This document shows, in pieces, positions 17,550 through 26,635 of a DNA stretch of 55,086 nt. A program made the translations under genes and the position numbers. The DNA is from DASQBT01 sp049578545 (GTDB lineage: Bacteria > Pseudomonadota > Gammaproteobacteria > Burkholderiales > Thiobacillaceae). The notes below the pieces were generated by a model. It was not told where the DNA came from. It did no database searches and saw nothing but the letters and a program-made list of their open reading frames with translations. The DNA lies in assembly GCA_049578545.1 (NCBI GenBank), contig JBAUMF010000026.1, positions 1 to 55,086 on the forward strand, written 5' to 3'. Within the stretch, counting starts at the first letter, position 1, and each line of letters starts with the position of its first letter.

Positions 17550-18486
17550 AGTCCATCAGCCGCTTGTAGCGGGCATTAACCAGCCCGTCGAGGGGTTGTT
17601 TGCGAACTTCTGCCAGCGTATCGGACAGAGCACGGGCAAGGTTGGTGAACATGGCGTCCCAGTTACGATGGGCGCCCCCCTGCGGCTCGTCCACCACCTT
17701 GTCTACCAGACCGAGGGACAACAAGCGCGGCGCCGTGATGCCCAGAGTTTCTGCAGCAACCGGGGCTTGATCGGCGCTCTTCCACAGGATCGAGGCGCAG
17801 CCTTCGGGTGAAATAACCGAATAGGTGGAATACTGCAGAATCAATGTGCGGTCGCCCACGCCGATGGCGAGCGCCCCACCCGACCCTCCCTCGCCAATAA
17901 CGGTACAGATGATGGGGGTTCTGAGCTGCGCCATTTCATAGAGGTTGCGCGCAATGGCCTCGCTTTGGCCCCGCTCCTCGGCCCCAATACCAGGATAGGC
18001 GCCCGGGGTATCAATGAGCGTCAGGACAGGCAGATTGAATTTTTCGGCAAGTCGAATCAGACGCAAAGCCTTGCGATAACCTTCCGGTCTCGGCATGCCA
18101 AAGTTGCGGAACTGGCGTTCCTTTACATCGCGACCCTTCTGGTGCCCGATCACCATCACCGGCTCACCATTGAGCCGTGCCAAACCACCAACGATGGCGT
18201 TGTCGTTGGCATAGCCGCGATCGCCATGCAGTTCGGAAAATTCCGTGAACAGGCCCTGGATATAATCCAGCGTATAAGGCCGCTGCGGGTGCCGGGCGAC
18301 CTGGGAAATCTGCCATGCTGACAACTTGGCGTAAATGTCATCCGTGAGCTTCTGGCTTTTCTTTTGCAGGCGTTTGATCTCTTCCGAGATATCCAGAGCG
18401 GAATCATCCTGCACAAAGCGCAGCTCTTCGATCTTGGCTTCCAGCTCGGCAATGGGCTGTTCGAAGTCGAGAAAAGTGGTTTTCAT
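17524..18486 (-). CDS. accA: Acetyl-CoA carboxylase carboxyltransferase subunit alpha
   Basis: AccA with AccD transfers the carboxyl group from biotin to acetyl-CoA, the first committed step of fatty acid synthesis. The 320-residue length matches E. coli AccA (319). The N-terminal helical segment (TTFLDFEQPIAELEAKIEEL) and the crotonase-fold signatures GDRGYANDNAIVGGLA, TPGAYPGIGAEERGQSEAIA and GEGGSGGALAIGVGD are all intact. ATG 18486 is the conserved start. It heads a probable accA-tilS unit, as in many betaproteobacteria. Confidence 0.97.
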   Translation of the reverse strand: MKTTFLDFEQPIAELEAKIEELRFVQDDSALDISEEIKRLQKKSQKLTDDIYAKLSAWQISQVARHPQRPYTLDYIQGLFTEFSELHGDRGYANDNAIVGGLARLNGEPVMVIGHQKGRDVKERQFRNFGMPRPEGYRKALRLIRLAEKFNLPVLTLIDTPGAYPGIGAEERGQSEAIARNLYEMAQLRTPIICTVIGEGGSGGALAIGVGDRTLILQYSTYSVISPEGCASILWKSADQAPVAAETLGITAPRLLSLGLVDKVVDEPQGGAHRNWDAMFTNLARALSDTLAEVRKQPLDGLVNARYKRLMDYGRFKEEK

Positions 18487-18875
18487 GGCTAGGGCTGTTA
18501 AAGGAACTCTTTATTTTAGCAGGGCGCGCCTAACTGCAATTGTTGCGAGCAGCCCAGGCATCCACTTCACTACAAGTAGATATTGGGCAAACGGCGTGAC
18601 AGAAATCGCGGTGAGCAGCAGGACGACAGGATGTACGCCCCCCGCAGGAACCGGAGTCTGCGTAGAAGTGCTTGACGATTGCGGGGCGACCGTCGAGGCT
18701 AGCCCAAACGCTCCAGTCGGGGGATGCGGCGCCGAAGCAAAGTGCACGATGGCGTATCAACCTTGCCCTGCCGCCCTCAGGGCGGGTCAGATCCAAGTGG
18801 GACTCTCGTGCCACCGCTGCGGGCACCAGCGTGTAACGAAGTCATTTGATGCGTAGCAGGATTGTTGCACCATGT
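18487..18875. other. Intergenic region upstream of accA, no gene recognised
   Basis: These 389 bp separate accA from slyD. Minus-strand frames are open for up to about 100 codons but are rich in Ser, Cys and Arg and resemble no family. The region should contain the accA promoter, for instance in the AT-rich stretch 18505-18520. No terminator with a clear T-run was found after slyD. Confidence 0.4.
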
Positions 18876-19358
18876 TCAGTGGTGATGGTGCCCATGCGTC
18901 CCGTGCGCATGTCCATGCTCCACCTCGGCCGTCTCGGCTTTGCGCACCTCGGTCACCATGCAGGTAAAGCGAACCGGCTCGCCTGCAAAGGGGTGGTTGC
19001 CATCAACCACCACCTTGTCTTCAGCGACGTCCGTGACGGTATAGAGAACTTCTTCGTCAGAGCCGACCGGAGCACCGACGAATTGCATGCCTGTTTCGAC
19101 ATTTTCAGGAAACATTTCGCGCGGCTCTATGCGGACAAGGCTTTCATCGTAGTCGCCAAACGCATCGGAAGGCTGGAGTTTCAGTTCCACGTTATCCCCC
19201 GTCGTTTTCCCCTCCAAGGCCTGCTCGACCATGGGAAAAATATTGTCATAGCCGCCATGCAGATAGCTGATCGGCTCGTCACTTTTTTCCAGTGAATTGC
19301 CTTCCAGATCGAACACTTCGTAGTTGATGGTGACGACGGTGTCTTTAACGATATTCAT
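18876..19358 (-). CDS. slyD: FKBP-type peptidyl-prolyl isomerase SlyD
   Basis: SlyD is a cytoplasmic prolyl isomerase, chaperone and nickel-binding protein that also supports hydrogenase maturation. The 160-residue product has the split FKBP domain (residues about 5-65 and 130-145) with the inserted chaperone flap, the signatures YLHGGYDNIFPMVEQALEG and PSDAFGDYDE, and a His-rich metal-binding tail EHGHAHGTHGHHHH. E. coli SlyD is 196 residues; the shorter tail is common in betaproteobacteria. It overlaps the end of bcp by 4 bp (19355-19358), so both are co-translated. Confidence 0.95.
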   Translation of the reverse strand: MNIVKDTVVTINYEVFDLEGNSLEKSDEPISYLHGGYDNIFPMVEQALEGKTTGDNVELKLQPSDAFGDYDESLVRIEPREMFPENVETGMQFVGAPVGSDEEVLYTVTDVAEDKVVVDGNHPFAGEPVRFTCMVTEVRKAETAEVEHGHAHGTHGHHHH

Positions 19359-19825
19359 TTCAAGTCTTTCACGAGTTGCAGAATTTCTTCGGCATGGCCT
19401 CGGCTTTGCACGCCATACAGGGCATGACGGATAACACCCTGCTTGTCGATGACGAAGGTCGAGCGCACTGCGCCACGGCGCTTGACGCCATCCACTTCCC
19501 TGTCCTGCATTACGCCATATTTCTCGCAGGTCTCTGCTTCCTTGTCCGCCAGCAGCTGCACCGTAATGCCATGCTTATCGCGGAATTCGCCGTGGCGGAT
19601 ACAGTCGTCACGGGAAACACCCAGGACCACGGTATTCAGTTTGTCGAACTCCTTCTCCAATTCCGAAAATTCAATGCCCTCTGCCGTACAGCCAGGTGTG
19701 TCATCACGGACATAGAAATACAGCACAAGGTTCTTCTTGCCTTTGAACTGGCTGCGGCTGACCAGATTCATATCCGCATCAGGGTTGGAAAAATCGGGGG
19801 CCTTGTCGCCGGCTTTGAGTTGCAT
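19355..19825 (-). CDS. bcp: Thioredoxin-dependent peroxiredoxin Bcp/PrxQ
   Basis: This 156-residue enzyme reduces hydrogen and alkyl peroxides using thioredoxin; length equals E. coli Bcp. The peroxidatic Cys is in DDTPGCTAEG (Cys46). The position five residues later, which is Cys in many PrxQ, is Ile here, so any resolving Cys must be another one, for example in SRDDCIRHGEF or ETCEKYG. It is followed by slyD with a 4-bp overlap, a pairing of oxidative-stress and protein-folding functions. Confidence 0.94.
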   Translation of the reverse strand: MQLKAGDKAPDFSNPDADMNLVSRSQFKGKKNLVLYFYVRDDTPGCTAEGIEFSELEKEFDKLNTVVLGVSRDDCIRHGEFRDKHGITVQLLADKEAETCEKYGVMQDREVDGVKRRGAVRSTFVIDKQGVIRHALYGVQSRGHAEEILQLVKDLK

Positions 19826-20168
19826 GGAATCTCCGCGCTTTGCAATGTTGATTGACCACAGATTCTAAAACGATTTTCCCTATAGGCTATCGCAAAAATT
19901 GTCGCGAGCGTGAGTCAGTCGCGGAAAGGCAGCGCGCAGCAGCCAGGATGTACAAAACAGGACATGGGAACTCGGCGCAACTGCAGAGGGGGAACAGGGG
20001 TCCGCTTGCGAGGTGCAACCCCAGTGAAGGACGCTGGCGCTGCAATCCGGTCGCCCGGCATCCCTGCAACGGCCTGATCCCTGAAGGGGCCCCTGGTGCA
20101 AATCTTCCTGGCGGTACCAACCAAGCTCGAATCAACATGCAGAGCAAATTTTAAGGTAGCTTATCGTC
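19826..20168. other. Intergenic region between bcp and roxA, possibly structured
   Basis: These 343 bp are GC-rich over 19905-20110 with several self-complementary stretches, for example around GGGGCCCC at 20088-20095. A forward frame of 100 codons exists but its Arg/Asn/Pro-rich sequence matches nothing. No tmRNA, SRP, RNase P or 6S consensus was recognised. It could hold a small RNA or simply the divergent promoters of bcp and roxA. Confidence 0.35.
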
Positions 20169-21287
20169 ATGACCACATTATTGGGCGGGTTATCACCCGC
20201 AGCATTTCTGCAAGAGTACTGGCACAAGAAGCCTCTTTTTTTGCGCCAGGCCATGCCGGGGTTCGGTGGCCTGCTGTCCCCTGAACAGATGCTGGCTCTG
20301 GCTGGGCAGGAGAATGTGGAATCCCGTTTGGTCACTCATCCAAAGGCAGCATGGAATCTGGAACATGGTCCCCTCCCTGCCAGCCGCTTCCACAAATTGC
20401 CAAAGAAGGACTGGACGCTGCTGGTGCAATCGATCGACCACCATCTGCCAGCCGGGGTGGACCTGCTGCAACAATTCAACTTCATTCCCCATGCCCGTGT
20501 GGACGACTTGATGGTGAGCTACGCTGCACCGGGGGGCGGCGTGGGTCCCCATTTTGATTCCTACGATGTGTTTCTGCTGCAAGGGCTGGGACATCGGCGC
20601 TGGTGCATCTCGGCACAGAAAAATCTTGATCTGATCGAGAATTGTCCACTGAAGATACTGAAGTACTTCAAGCCTGAAGAGGAATATATTCTCGGCCCGG
20701 GGGACATGCTTTACCTGCCGCCCCACTATGCCCACGATGGCGTGGCCATGGATGACTGCATGACCTATTCAATCGGGGTCCGGGCACCATCCACTCAGGA
20801 AATCACTGAGAGCTTTCTGGATTTCATGCGCGATCGGATCGACCTGCCTGGACGCTACGCCGACCCTGATCTGACGCTGCAGAAGCATGCGGGAGAAATC
20901 TCCCCAGGCATGCTGCAACAGCTTCAAGACATGATCGGGCGTATTCGCTGGAGCAAGAATGACGTTGCCGAGTTTGTCGGGGAGTACCTGTCCGAGCCCA
21001 AGCCCCATGTGTATTTCAATCCGCCGGACAAGCCGATGGGGCGCGCCACCTTTGGCAATGCTGTCGCCAGACGGGGGGTCACGCTGGATGCCAAATCCCG
21101 CCTGCTGTTCACCGGCAAGCGATTCTTCATCAATGGTGAAATGCTGCTGGCCAGCGGTCTTGAAGCACGGGTGCTGAAAGCACTGGCAGACCGGCGCCAC
21201 CTCGCCCCTCCGGCAGATTTGCCTGCCGATTTGTTGGACCTGTTTTATGATTGGTATAAGACAGGTTGGCTGCAGGTAGAACCATGA
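20169..21287 (+). CDS. roxA: Ribosomal protein L16 arginine hydroxylase (RoxA/YcfD, JmjC cupin)
   Basis: RoxA is a Fe(II)/2-oxoglutarate oxygenase that hydroxylates an Arg of ribosomal protein L16. The 372-residue length matches E. coli YcfD. The start LSPAAFLQEYWHKKPLFLRQ is the family N-terminal motif; the iron site is formed by HFD within GVGPHFDSYDVFL (about residues 127-129) and a distal His in LPPHYAHDG (about 187). A C-terminal winged-helix-like region covers about 290-372. The next gene starts inside its stop codon (ATGA). Confidence 0.92.
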   Translation: MTTLLGGLSPAAFLQEYWHKKPLFLRQAMPGFGGLLSPEQMLALAGQENVESRLVTHPKAAWNLEHGPLPASRFHKLPKKDWTLLVQSIDHHLPAGVDLLQQFNFIPHARVDDLMVSYAAPGGGVGPHFDSYDVFLLQGLGHRRWCISAQKNLDLIENCPLKILKYFKPEEEYILGPGDMLYLPPHYAHDGVAMDDCMTYSIGVRAPSTQEITESFLDFMRDRIDLPGRYADPDLTLQKHAGEISPGMLQQLQDMIGRIRWSKNDVAEFVGEYLSEPKPHVYFNPPDKPMGRATFGNAVARRGVTLDAKSRLLFTGKRFFINGEMLLASGLEARVLKALADRRHLAPPADLPADLLDLFYDWYKTGWLQVEP

Positions 21288-21763
21288 GCACGGTTGAACG
21301 TTTTGACACCCCTGGGGAATACCGCCAGGCCCTTGATCGGCTGCTGGCTGCGTCACTGCGCCATCTGCGCATTTACGACCAGAATCTTGTCGAATTGGCG
21401 TTGGACACCCCCCAGCGCATTGAAGCCCTGCGTCAATTCTGTCTTTCCGGATCAGCCAGACGAATCGAAATCCTGTTGCGGGACTGGGCGCCGGTTCAAG
21501 ACCGACAGCCCCGGATAATGGCACTCTTGCAGCAGTTCAGTCATGTGCTGGAAATTCGGCGGGAAGAGGAAATCAATGAGCCGGCGATGGAAAGCTTCGT
21601 CATCGGTGACGACAGGCTTATTCTGGTGAGGCCACATCGGGACAGCTGGCGCAGCCAACTGCACCTGGAAGATCCGTTGGTTGCCGGCGCTCATATCCAG
21701 AATTTCGACCAGCTGTGGCAGCGGGCCGAAGGGCCGCTGGCGTCACGCGCCCTTGGACTCTAG
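21284..21763 (+). CDS. Hypothetical protein, DUF7931-like
   Basis: This 159-residue protein shows a pattern that recurs in proteobacterial proteins of this size: YDQNLVELALDTPQRIEALR, then RRIEILLRD, LLQQFSHVLEIRRE and LILVRPHRDSWRSQ. The layout resembles the phospholipase D-like half-domain now named DUF7931, though without an HKD motif. Function unknown. The ATG at 21284 overlaps the roxA stop (ATGA), so the two are translationally coupled and may act together. Confidence 0.7.
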   Translation: MSTVERFDTPGEYRQALDRLLAASLRHLRIYDQNLVELALDTPQRIEALRQFCLSGSARRIEILLRDWAPVQDRQPRIMALLQQFSHVLEIRREEEINEPAMESFVIGDDRLILVRPHRDSWRSQLHLEDPLVAGAHIQNFDQLWQRAEGPLASRALGL

Positions 21764-21812
21764 CCCGCAGGAATCTATGCAGGTCCCCAAAGACTATGGT
21801 TACGGGGTGTGA

Positions 21813-22607
21813 TCAGAGTGTCTTCATCCAGCTTAACTCGATTTCCTCAAATCCGCTCTTGCGCCGCGCCTCCATATTGAAAGGAGGCCGGAGAGGCGGG
21901 GCGTCATACTCTTTCAGCAGCTTGCGGAACGTTTCCACCGGTTCCAGTTTGCGGTCGTTGCACAGGTGCAGGTACCAACGGTTGCCGATCGCGACATGGC
22001 CAATTTCATCACGCTCGATGATGGCAAGAATTTCCACGGCCTTTTCATCACCGGCAACATGGAGTTTTTCCACTATGGCCGGCGTTGCATCCAGCCCGCG
22101 CGCTTCCAGAACCCGGGGCACCAGAGCCATGCGCACCAGGGGATCATGTGCGGTTTTGAGCGCCATTTCCCACAAGCCGTTGTGCGCAGCAAAGGCGCCA
22201 TAGTCGTGGCCCAGATCCCTTAGATGGTCACGCAGCAACTGGAAGTGCAGGGCCTCCTCGGCGGCCACCCTGAGCCAGTTGCCGTAGTACTCCAAAGGTA
22301 AACCTCGAAACCGGTAAGCCGCATCGAGTGCGAGATTGATTGCATTGAATTCGATATGGGCCAGGGCATGAATCAGGGCGGCCCGGCCGTTCGCTGTCGT
22401 TAGTTTGCGTCGTGGCACCTTCAAAGGCGGCACGAGCTCTGGCCGCGCGGGGCGCCCAGGCTCACTGATGGCCGCCACAGGCCATGCCTCATCCCAATCC
22501 AGTTCGGCCCCCAGCCAGGCGGCATGCAATGCCTGGGCCTGCTGCACCTTGAGGTTGCAATCAGCCATCATCAACGCTTGCCAGGCTTGCTCGAACAGCC
22601 CGGTCAA
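21813..22607 (-). CDS. Ferritin-like DUF455 di-iron protein
   Basis: This 264-residue helical protein has the carboxylate/His motifs of a ferritin-like di-iron fold: LAHIEFNAINLALDA (about residue 110), AAEEALHFQLLRDHL (about 140), LEARGLDATP and IIERDEIGHVAIG (about 205). This is the DUF455 family, related to the iron-oxygen enzymes of the MiaE type, but no substrate is known. The most consistent start is TTG 22607, which has AGGAAAG upstream and overlaps the stop of the radical SAM gene (TTGA), giving coupling; the ATG at codon 14 is an alternative. Confidence 0.85.
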   Translation of the reverse strand: MTGLFEQAWQALMMADCNLKVQQAQALHAAWLGAELDWDEAWPVAAISEPGRPARPELVPPLKVPRRKLTTANGRAALIHALAHIEFNAINLALDAAYRFRGLPLEYYGNWLRVAAEEALHFQLLRDHLRDLGHDYGAFAAHNGLWEMALKTAHDPLVRMALVPRVLEARGLDATPAIVEKLHVAGDEKAVEILAIIERDEIGHVAIGNRWYLHLCNDRKLEPVETFRKLLKEYDAPPLRPPFNMEARRKSGFEEIELSWMKTL

Positions 22608-23656
22608 AACAGACTTTCCTGTTTGCCAGGCGGGCGGAACAGATCCAGCCGATGCGGCGGCAGGCCCTGGTCCAGGCCAAAACGTTGTTGCGCAACACGG
22701 AAGCGCTGAGCGATCAACGCGGCGAACTGCCCTGACCCGACCATACGCGAGCCAAAGCGCGGATCGTTTTCCCTGCCGCCCCTGCTCTGGCGGACCAGAC
22801 TCATCACATGCCCTGCCTTCAAGGGATAGTGGGTTTCCAGCCACTGGCTAAACAGTGCCTTCAGTTCGTGCGGCAATCGCAGGAACACATAGCCCGCACT
22901 GCGCGCTCCCACGTTTGCGGCAGCTTCGAGAACCTTTTCGATATCCTTGTCCGTCAACGCCGGAATGACCGGTGCCACCATCACCCCTGCTGGAATGCCG
23001 GCCTGGCTCAGATTGCGGATTACTTCCAGCCGCCGCTGGGGAGCCGCGGCCCGAGGTTCAAGCTTCCTGGCCAGTTCCCTGTCCAGGGTGCCAATCGAGA
23101 CGAAAGCATGCACCAGACCCAGCTCGGCAAGGGGCGCCAGCAGATCGAGGTCCCGTTCCACCAAAGCGGATTTGGTCACGAAGCTGAAAGGGTGGCGGGC
23201 TTCGGCCAGGACCTCGATAATCTCGCGCGTGATGCGCCATTCCCGCTCGATGGGTTGATATATATCCGTATTGCTGCCCAGCGCAATCGGACTGGGCCGG
23301 TAAGCCGACTTGGACAATGCTGCCTTCAGCAGATCCGCCGCATTGGGTTTGGCAACCAGCCTGGTCTCAAAATCCAGGCCGGGCGACAGGTCGAGACAAG
23401 CATGGCTGGGGCGCGCATAACAATACACACAGCCATGTTCGCAACCCCGGTAAGGGTTAAGGGAGAGCTCGAAGGGAATATCGGGCGAGTCATTGCGGGT
23501 GAGGATGGACTTGGCCTGCTCGACCCGGACCGAGGTGCTTGGCCGTTCCCGGGTGACTTCATCGTTTGTCCAGCCATCATCCTCTGCCTCGTGCAAGACG
23601 GATTCGAATCTTCCCGGCAGGTTGGATGGAGCGCCGCGGCCCTTGATGAAGGTCAT
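22604..23656 (-). CDS. PA0069-family radical SAM protein
   Basis: This 350-residue protein has the radical SAM cluster GCEHGCVYCYARPSH with Cys72, Cys76 and Cys79 (CxxxCxxC) holding the 4Fe-4S. Other features of the PA0069/SplB-like family are LNPYRGCEHG, LGSNTDIYQPIE and FSFVTKSALVERD. These enzymes are predicted to act on DNA, RNA or protein, with no proven substrate. It overlaps the DUF455 ferritin-like gene, which suggests that an oxygen-related and a radical enzyme act together. Confidence 0.9.
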   Translation of the reverse strand: MTFIKGRGAPSNLPGRFESVLHEAEDDGWTNDEVTRERPSTSVRVEQAKSILTRNDSPDIPFELSLNPYRGCEHGCVYCYARPSHACLDLSPGLDFETRLVAKPNAADLLKAALSKSAYRPSPIALGSNTDIYQPIEREWRITREIIEVLAEARHPFSFVTKSALVERDLDLLAPLAELGLVHAFVSIGTLDRELARKLEPRAAAPQRRLEVIRNLSQAGIPAGVMVAPVIPALTDKDIEKVLEAAANVGARSAGYVFLRLPHELKALFSQWLETHYPLKAGHVMSLVRQSRGGRENDPRFGSRMVGSGQFAALIAQRFRVAQQRFGLDQGLPPHRLDLFRPPGKQESLF

Positions 23657-23688
23657 GCTGTCATTGTAAGCGGACTACAATCCATAAA

Positions 23689-24096
23689 ATGAGCACTTGG
23701 CAAATCTACCTGGAGAGCCTGATTCTTCAACGCGTTCCGCGGCGGTTACTGGTGCGCGATGCCACCCTGCTAGCCTGGCTCGATGATGTTCTGAACCCTG
23801 CGCAACCCGTTGAACGTGTCGCAGAACTACCGGCAGACCTGGCCCTGCTGAGTCTGCCCGGGCAGACCATGGCCGAAATAGCCCGCCTGCGTGACCACTG
23901 CCCCAGGCTTATCGTGCTGACGCATTCACCTGACAGGCCGGATTTCAGCGAGTTTCTCGCCCTTGGATTTGAACGGCTCTACCAATCACCCGAGGGGACC
24001 GTTCAGTTATACAGCTACGACATTGCCACGTATAAATCGGTACCGGACTGGCTGAATGCGAAATACTGGGCGCATCCCGAGCGCTGGGAACCCTGA
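23689..24096 (+). CDS. Hypothetical protein, DUF6231-like
   Basis: This 135-residue protein has no transmembrane helix or signal. It contains LLVRDATLLAWLDDVL, DLALLSLPGQTMAEIARLRD, PRLIVLTHS and LALGFERLY, a Rossmann-like alternation of strands and helices. The end YDIATYKSVPDWLNAKYWAH is strongly conserved-looking. It resembles DUF6231 as found in Pseudomonas and betaproteobacteria, but this is from memory of the pattern only. It is divergent from the radical SAM gene, with 32 bp between the starts. Confidence 0.65.
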   Translation: MSTWQIYLESLILQRVPRRLLVRDATLLAWLDDVLNPAQPVERVAELPADLALLSLPGQTMAEIARLRDHCPRLIVLTHSPDRPDFSEFLALGFERLYQSPEGTVQLYSYDIATYKSVPDWLNAKYWAHPERWEP

Positions 24097-24133
24097 CACG
24101 ATTTTTGCAATGGGCCGTTGAAGTCTTTCATGT

Positions 24134-24742
24134 TCAAAGATAGGAAATGACTTCTTCTACCGTCCTGCGGACACGGGGGCCAGGTCTATCCTTGCAATGG
24201 CCCAGGGCCAAGACCAGCGCAGGCGTTTCACCCACGGGCATGTTGATGGCCCTGCTTAACGCGCGCTCGTCAAAGCCGCCGATTGGACAGGTCGCCAGCT
24301 GCTGGTGAACCGCTTCAAGCATCATGAAGGCCGCGGCAATCTGGCATTGGCCCGCGGCCCAGGGAGCGATGTCTCCAGATTCATAGAACGCCCGGTAAGC
24401 CTCCATCACAGCGGCAACAGCGTTTTCGCCCGCTTCGACCATCAACTGCTGGCGGACATAATCACTGTCTGGACGCAACTCCGCCACCCGCGCAACGATA
24501 ACAATCAGTATCGGGGCGGTAACGGCAGGAGGCTGACCGAAGCAGGCTTCAGCAACCCGTGCGCGCAGCGCCGGCTTCTCAACCACCAGAAATCGCCATG
24601 GTTCCAGGCCAAACCCAGAGGGAGCAAGCCGGCCCGCTTCGAGCACCTGACGAAGCTTTTCTGCTTCCACGTGGTCATTGGAAAAATGCCGGCAGGCGCG
24701 GCGGTTTGTAATTTCAATCATGCAGTCTTTGTCCACTGTCAC
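24134..24742 (-). CDS. Nitroreductase-family NAD(P)H oxidoreductase
   Basis: This 202-residue FMN enzyme reduces nitro compounds, quinones or related acceptors. The family start RRACRHFSNDHVEAEKLRQV, the SGFGLEPWRFLVV flavin-binding segment and the C-terminal GHCKDRPGPRVRR are visible. GTG 24742 was chosen because GGGAG lies 5 nt before it; ATG seven codons later (24721) is possible. The physiological substrate cannot be told from the sequence. It is divergent from sseB. Confidence 0.88.
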   Translation of the reverse strand: MTVDKDCMIEITNRRACRHFSNDHVEAEKLRQVLEAGRLAPSGFGLEPWRFLVVEKPALRARVAEACFGQPPAVTAPILIVIVARVAELRPDSDYVRQQLMVEAGENAVAAVMEAYRAFYESGDIAPWAAGQCQIAAAFMMLEAVHQQLATCPIGGFDERALSRAINMPVGETPALVLALGHCKDRPGPRVRRTVEEVISYL

Positions 24743-24784
24743 TCCCTTCCGCTACACTCTTCAAATTAGAACGAGTCAGCCATT

Positions 24785-25213
24785 ATGGAAACCACCGATT
24801 TCACTCCTCACAACGATCTCGAACAACGGTTGATGGAAGTCCACTCCGGCACGCTGGAGGTGGAAGATTTTGTCGCGCGCCTGCTGAATGAACAGGTATT
24901 CATGCCCGTGAAGGATGAAAAGCATGCCATCGCCGGGTTCCAGCGCACCACCCAGGCCGAACCCCTTGTAATCGAAGATGAAGAGGGCAACCAGATCATG
25001 GCCGTATTTACCAGCCCGGAGCGCGCCAAACCCTTTCTTGAAATTTTTCCTGACTACAAGGGCGGCTTGCTGACCGAATTCTCCTGGGTGCTGAAGAAAA
25101 TCGGCGGTGGCTTCCCCCTTGCACTCAATCCGGGCTGGGAGATTGGTCTTGATTTTGACGCGGAAATGGTGGCCAGCCTGATCGCCTCACTGCCTCCCGA
25201 GAAATCCAACTGA
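24785..25213 (+). CDS. SseB-family protein
   Basis: This 142-residue acidic, soluble protein matches the SseB N-terminal domain: NDLEQRLMEVHSG, FVARLLNEQVFMPV, MAVFTSPERAKPF and FSWVLKKIGGGFPLALNPGWEIGLDF. The domain is widespread and its role outside secretion chaperoning is unclear. It ends 3 bp before the GlcD-like gene, so they are probably one transcript, and no secretion genes are near. Confidence 0.86.
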   Translation: METTDFTPHNDLEQRLMEVHSGTLEVEDFVARLLNEQVFMPVKDEKHAIAGFQRTTQAEPLVIEDEEGNQIMAVFTSPERAKPFLEIFPDYKGGLLTEFSWVLKKIGGGFPLALNPGWEIGLDFDAEMVASLIASLPPEKSN

Positions 25214-25216
25214 ATC

Positions 25217-26596
25217 ATGCTGGCGCTATCCGTACTCTCGGCTCTGCAGCAGGCCGTGGGCGCCGACCGGGTTTTCACCGATGAGGCGACCCTTGCGCTC
25301 TACAGTGCCGATGAGACGCCCCGCCAGGTCATTCCTTCTGCGGTCATCTTTCCTGCCAGCCACGAACATGTTGTTGAGCTGGTGAACATCGCCCACACGC
25401 ATGGTATTCCGCTGGTGGCGCGCGGCGCAGGCTCAGGCAATGTGGGAGGCGCCATGCCGGTAAAAGGGGGGCTGGTGGTGAGTTTTGAATGCATGAACCG
25501 CATTCTCGAATTCGATGTCGGAAACCGGCTGATGGTGGTACAGCCCGGCGTGGTGACAGGAGACATTGACGAATTGGCACGGACCAAAGGCCTCTTTTAT
25601 GCCCCTGACCCGGGCAGCGGCACGTACTGCCGGATTGGCGGCAACCTGGCCATGAATGCGGCGGGTCCACGGGCAGTGAAGTACGGCGTTACGCGTGATC
25701 ATGTATTGGGGTTGCGCGCCGTCACCGGTGATGGACGGGAAATCCGGACCGGCTGCCGCACCAGCAAAGGTGTCACTGGCTACGATTTGACGCGACTGCT
25801 GGTCGGCTCTGAAGGAACCCTAGCGCTGATCACCGAAGCCACACTCAGACTGCTGCCCGCACCCGAAGCTCTTGCAACAATGCGCCTTTGCTTTGCCAGC
25901 AACCATTCCGCTCTTGCAGCCGTGCAACGGGTGATGCGGCAGGCGGTATTACCCTGCGCACTTGAGTTCATGGATCGGCGCTCCATCGACGCGATACGCC
26001 CCACCGGCGTGACGCGCGACCTGCCCGCTGGCACGCGTGCCCTGCTGATGGTGGAAGCCGATGGCGCCAGGACCGACTTGCCACGCCAGATTGGTGCGCT
26101 CAAGGATGCCCTTCAAGGTGAAGGCTTGCTGGAGTTGAAAGAGGGCATCAATCAAGACGATGCCACACGGCTTTGGCTTGCACGCAAATCGCTTTCGCAG
26201 GCGGTCAAGCAAATCGCTCCCCTCAAGATAAACGAGGATGTGGTGGTTCCGGTCTCGCGGCTGGCGGAGTTCGTCGATTTCATTGACCACCTTGGCGACC
26301 AGTTCACGCTGCCCATCGTTTCCTTCGGCCACGCCGGCAATGGCAATCTGCATGTGAACCTGATGGTCAAACCGGATGACGCCGATGAGATGCAGCGTGC
26401 CCGCACAGCATTGAAGGTGCTGTTCGAAAAGACTCTGGCGCTGGGCGGAACCCTGTCCGGCGAGCATGGAATCGGCAGCGAAAAACGGGCTTATGTGCCG
26501 ATGGAAATCGACCCGCCGACTCTTTCGCTCATGACCGCCGTCAAGCGCCAGTTCGACCCTTCTGGAATTCTAAATCCCGGCAAACTCTTTCCCTGA
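25217..26596 (+). CDS. FAD-linked oxidase, GlcD/D-lactate dehydrogenase type
   Basis: This 459-residue flavoprotein oxidises a D-2-hydroxy acid such as glycolate or D-lactate. It has an N-terminal PCMH-type FAD domain (about residues 38-215) with VARGAGSGNVGGAM and GGNLAMNAAGPRAVKYG, and a C-terminal FAD oxidase domain containing VSFGHAGNGNLHVNLM (about 373-388) and TLSGEHGIGSEKRAY (about 412-426). The GlcE and GlcF subunits are not adjacent, so it may act alone. It starts 3 bp after sseB. Confidence 0.88.
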   Translation: MLALSVLSALQQAVGADRVFTDEATLALYSADETPRQVIPSAVIFPASHEHVVELVNIAHTHGIPLVARGAGSGNVGGAMPVKGGLVVSFECMNRILEFDVGNRLMVVQPGVVTGDIDELARTKGLFYAPDPGSGTYCRIGGNLAMNAAGPRAVKYGVTRDHVLGLRAVTGDGREIRTGCRTSKGVTGYDLTRLLVGSEGTLALITEATLRLLPAPEALATMRLCFASNHSALAAVQRVMRQAVLPCALEFMDRRSIDAIRPTGVTRDLPAGTRALLMVEADGARTDLPRQIGALKDALQGEGLLELKEGINQDDATRLWLARKSLSQAVKQIAPLKINEDVVVPVSRLAEFVDFIDHLGDQFTLPIVSFGHAGNGNLHVNLMVKPDDADEMQRARTALKVLFEKTLALGGTLSGEHGIGSEKRAYVPMEIDPPTLSLMTAVKRQFDPSGILNPGKLFP

Positions 26597-26635
26597 ATTC
26601 AGCTCTGAGAAGCCAACACTTGCCAGGATCTTGAG

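Noticed and set aside
18335..18856. Forward and reverse frames across the accA upstream region (100-170 codons)
   Set aside because: They overlap accA's start in part and have Ser/Arg/Cys-rich sequence with no family resemblance; shadow frames in GC-rich DNA explain them.
19852..20154. Forward 100-codon frame between bcp and roxA
   Set aside because: Its start overlaps the bcp promoter, the composition is not protein-like, and there is no ribosome-binding site.
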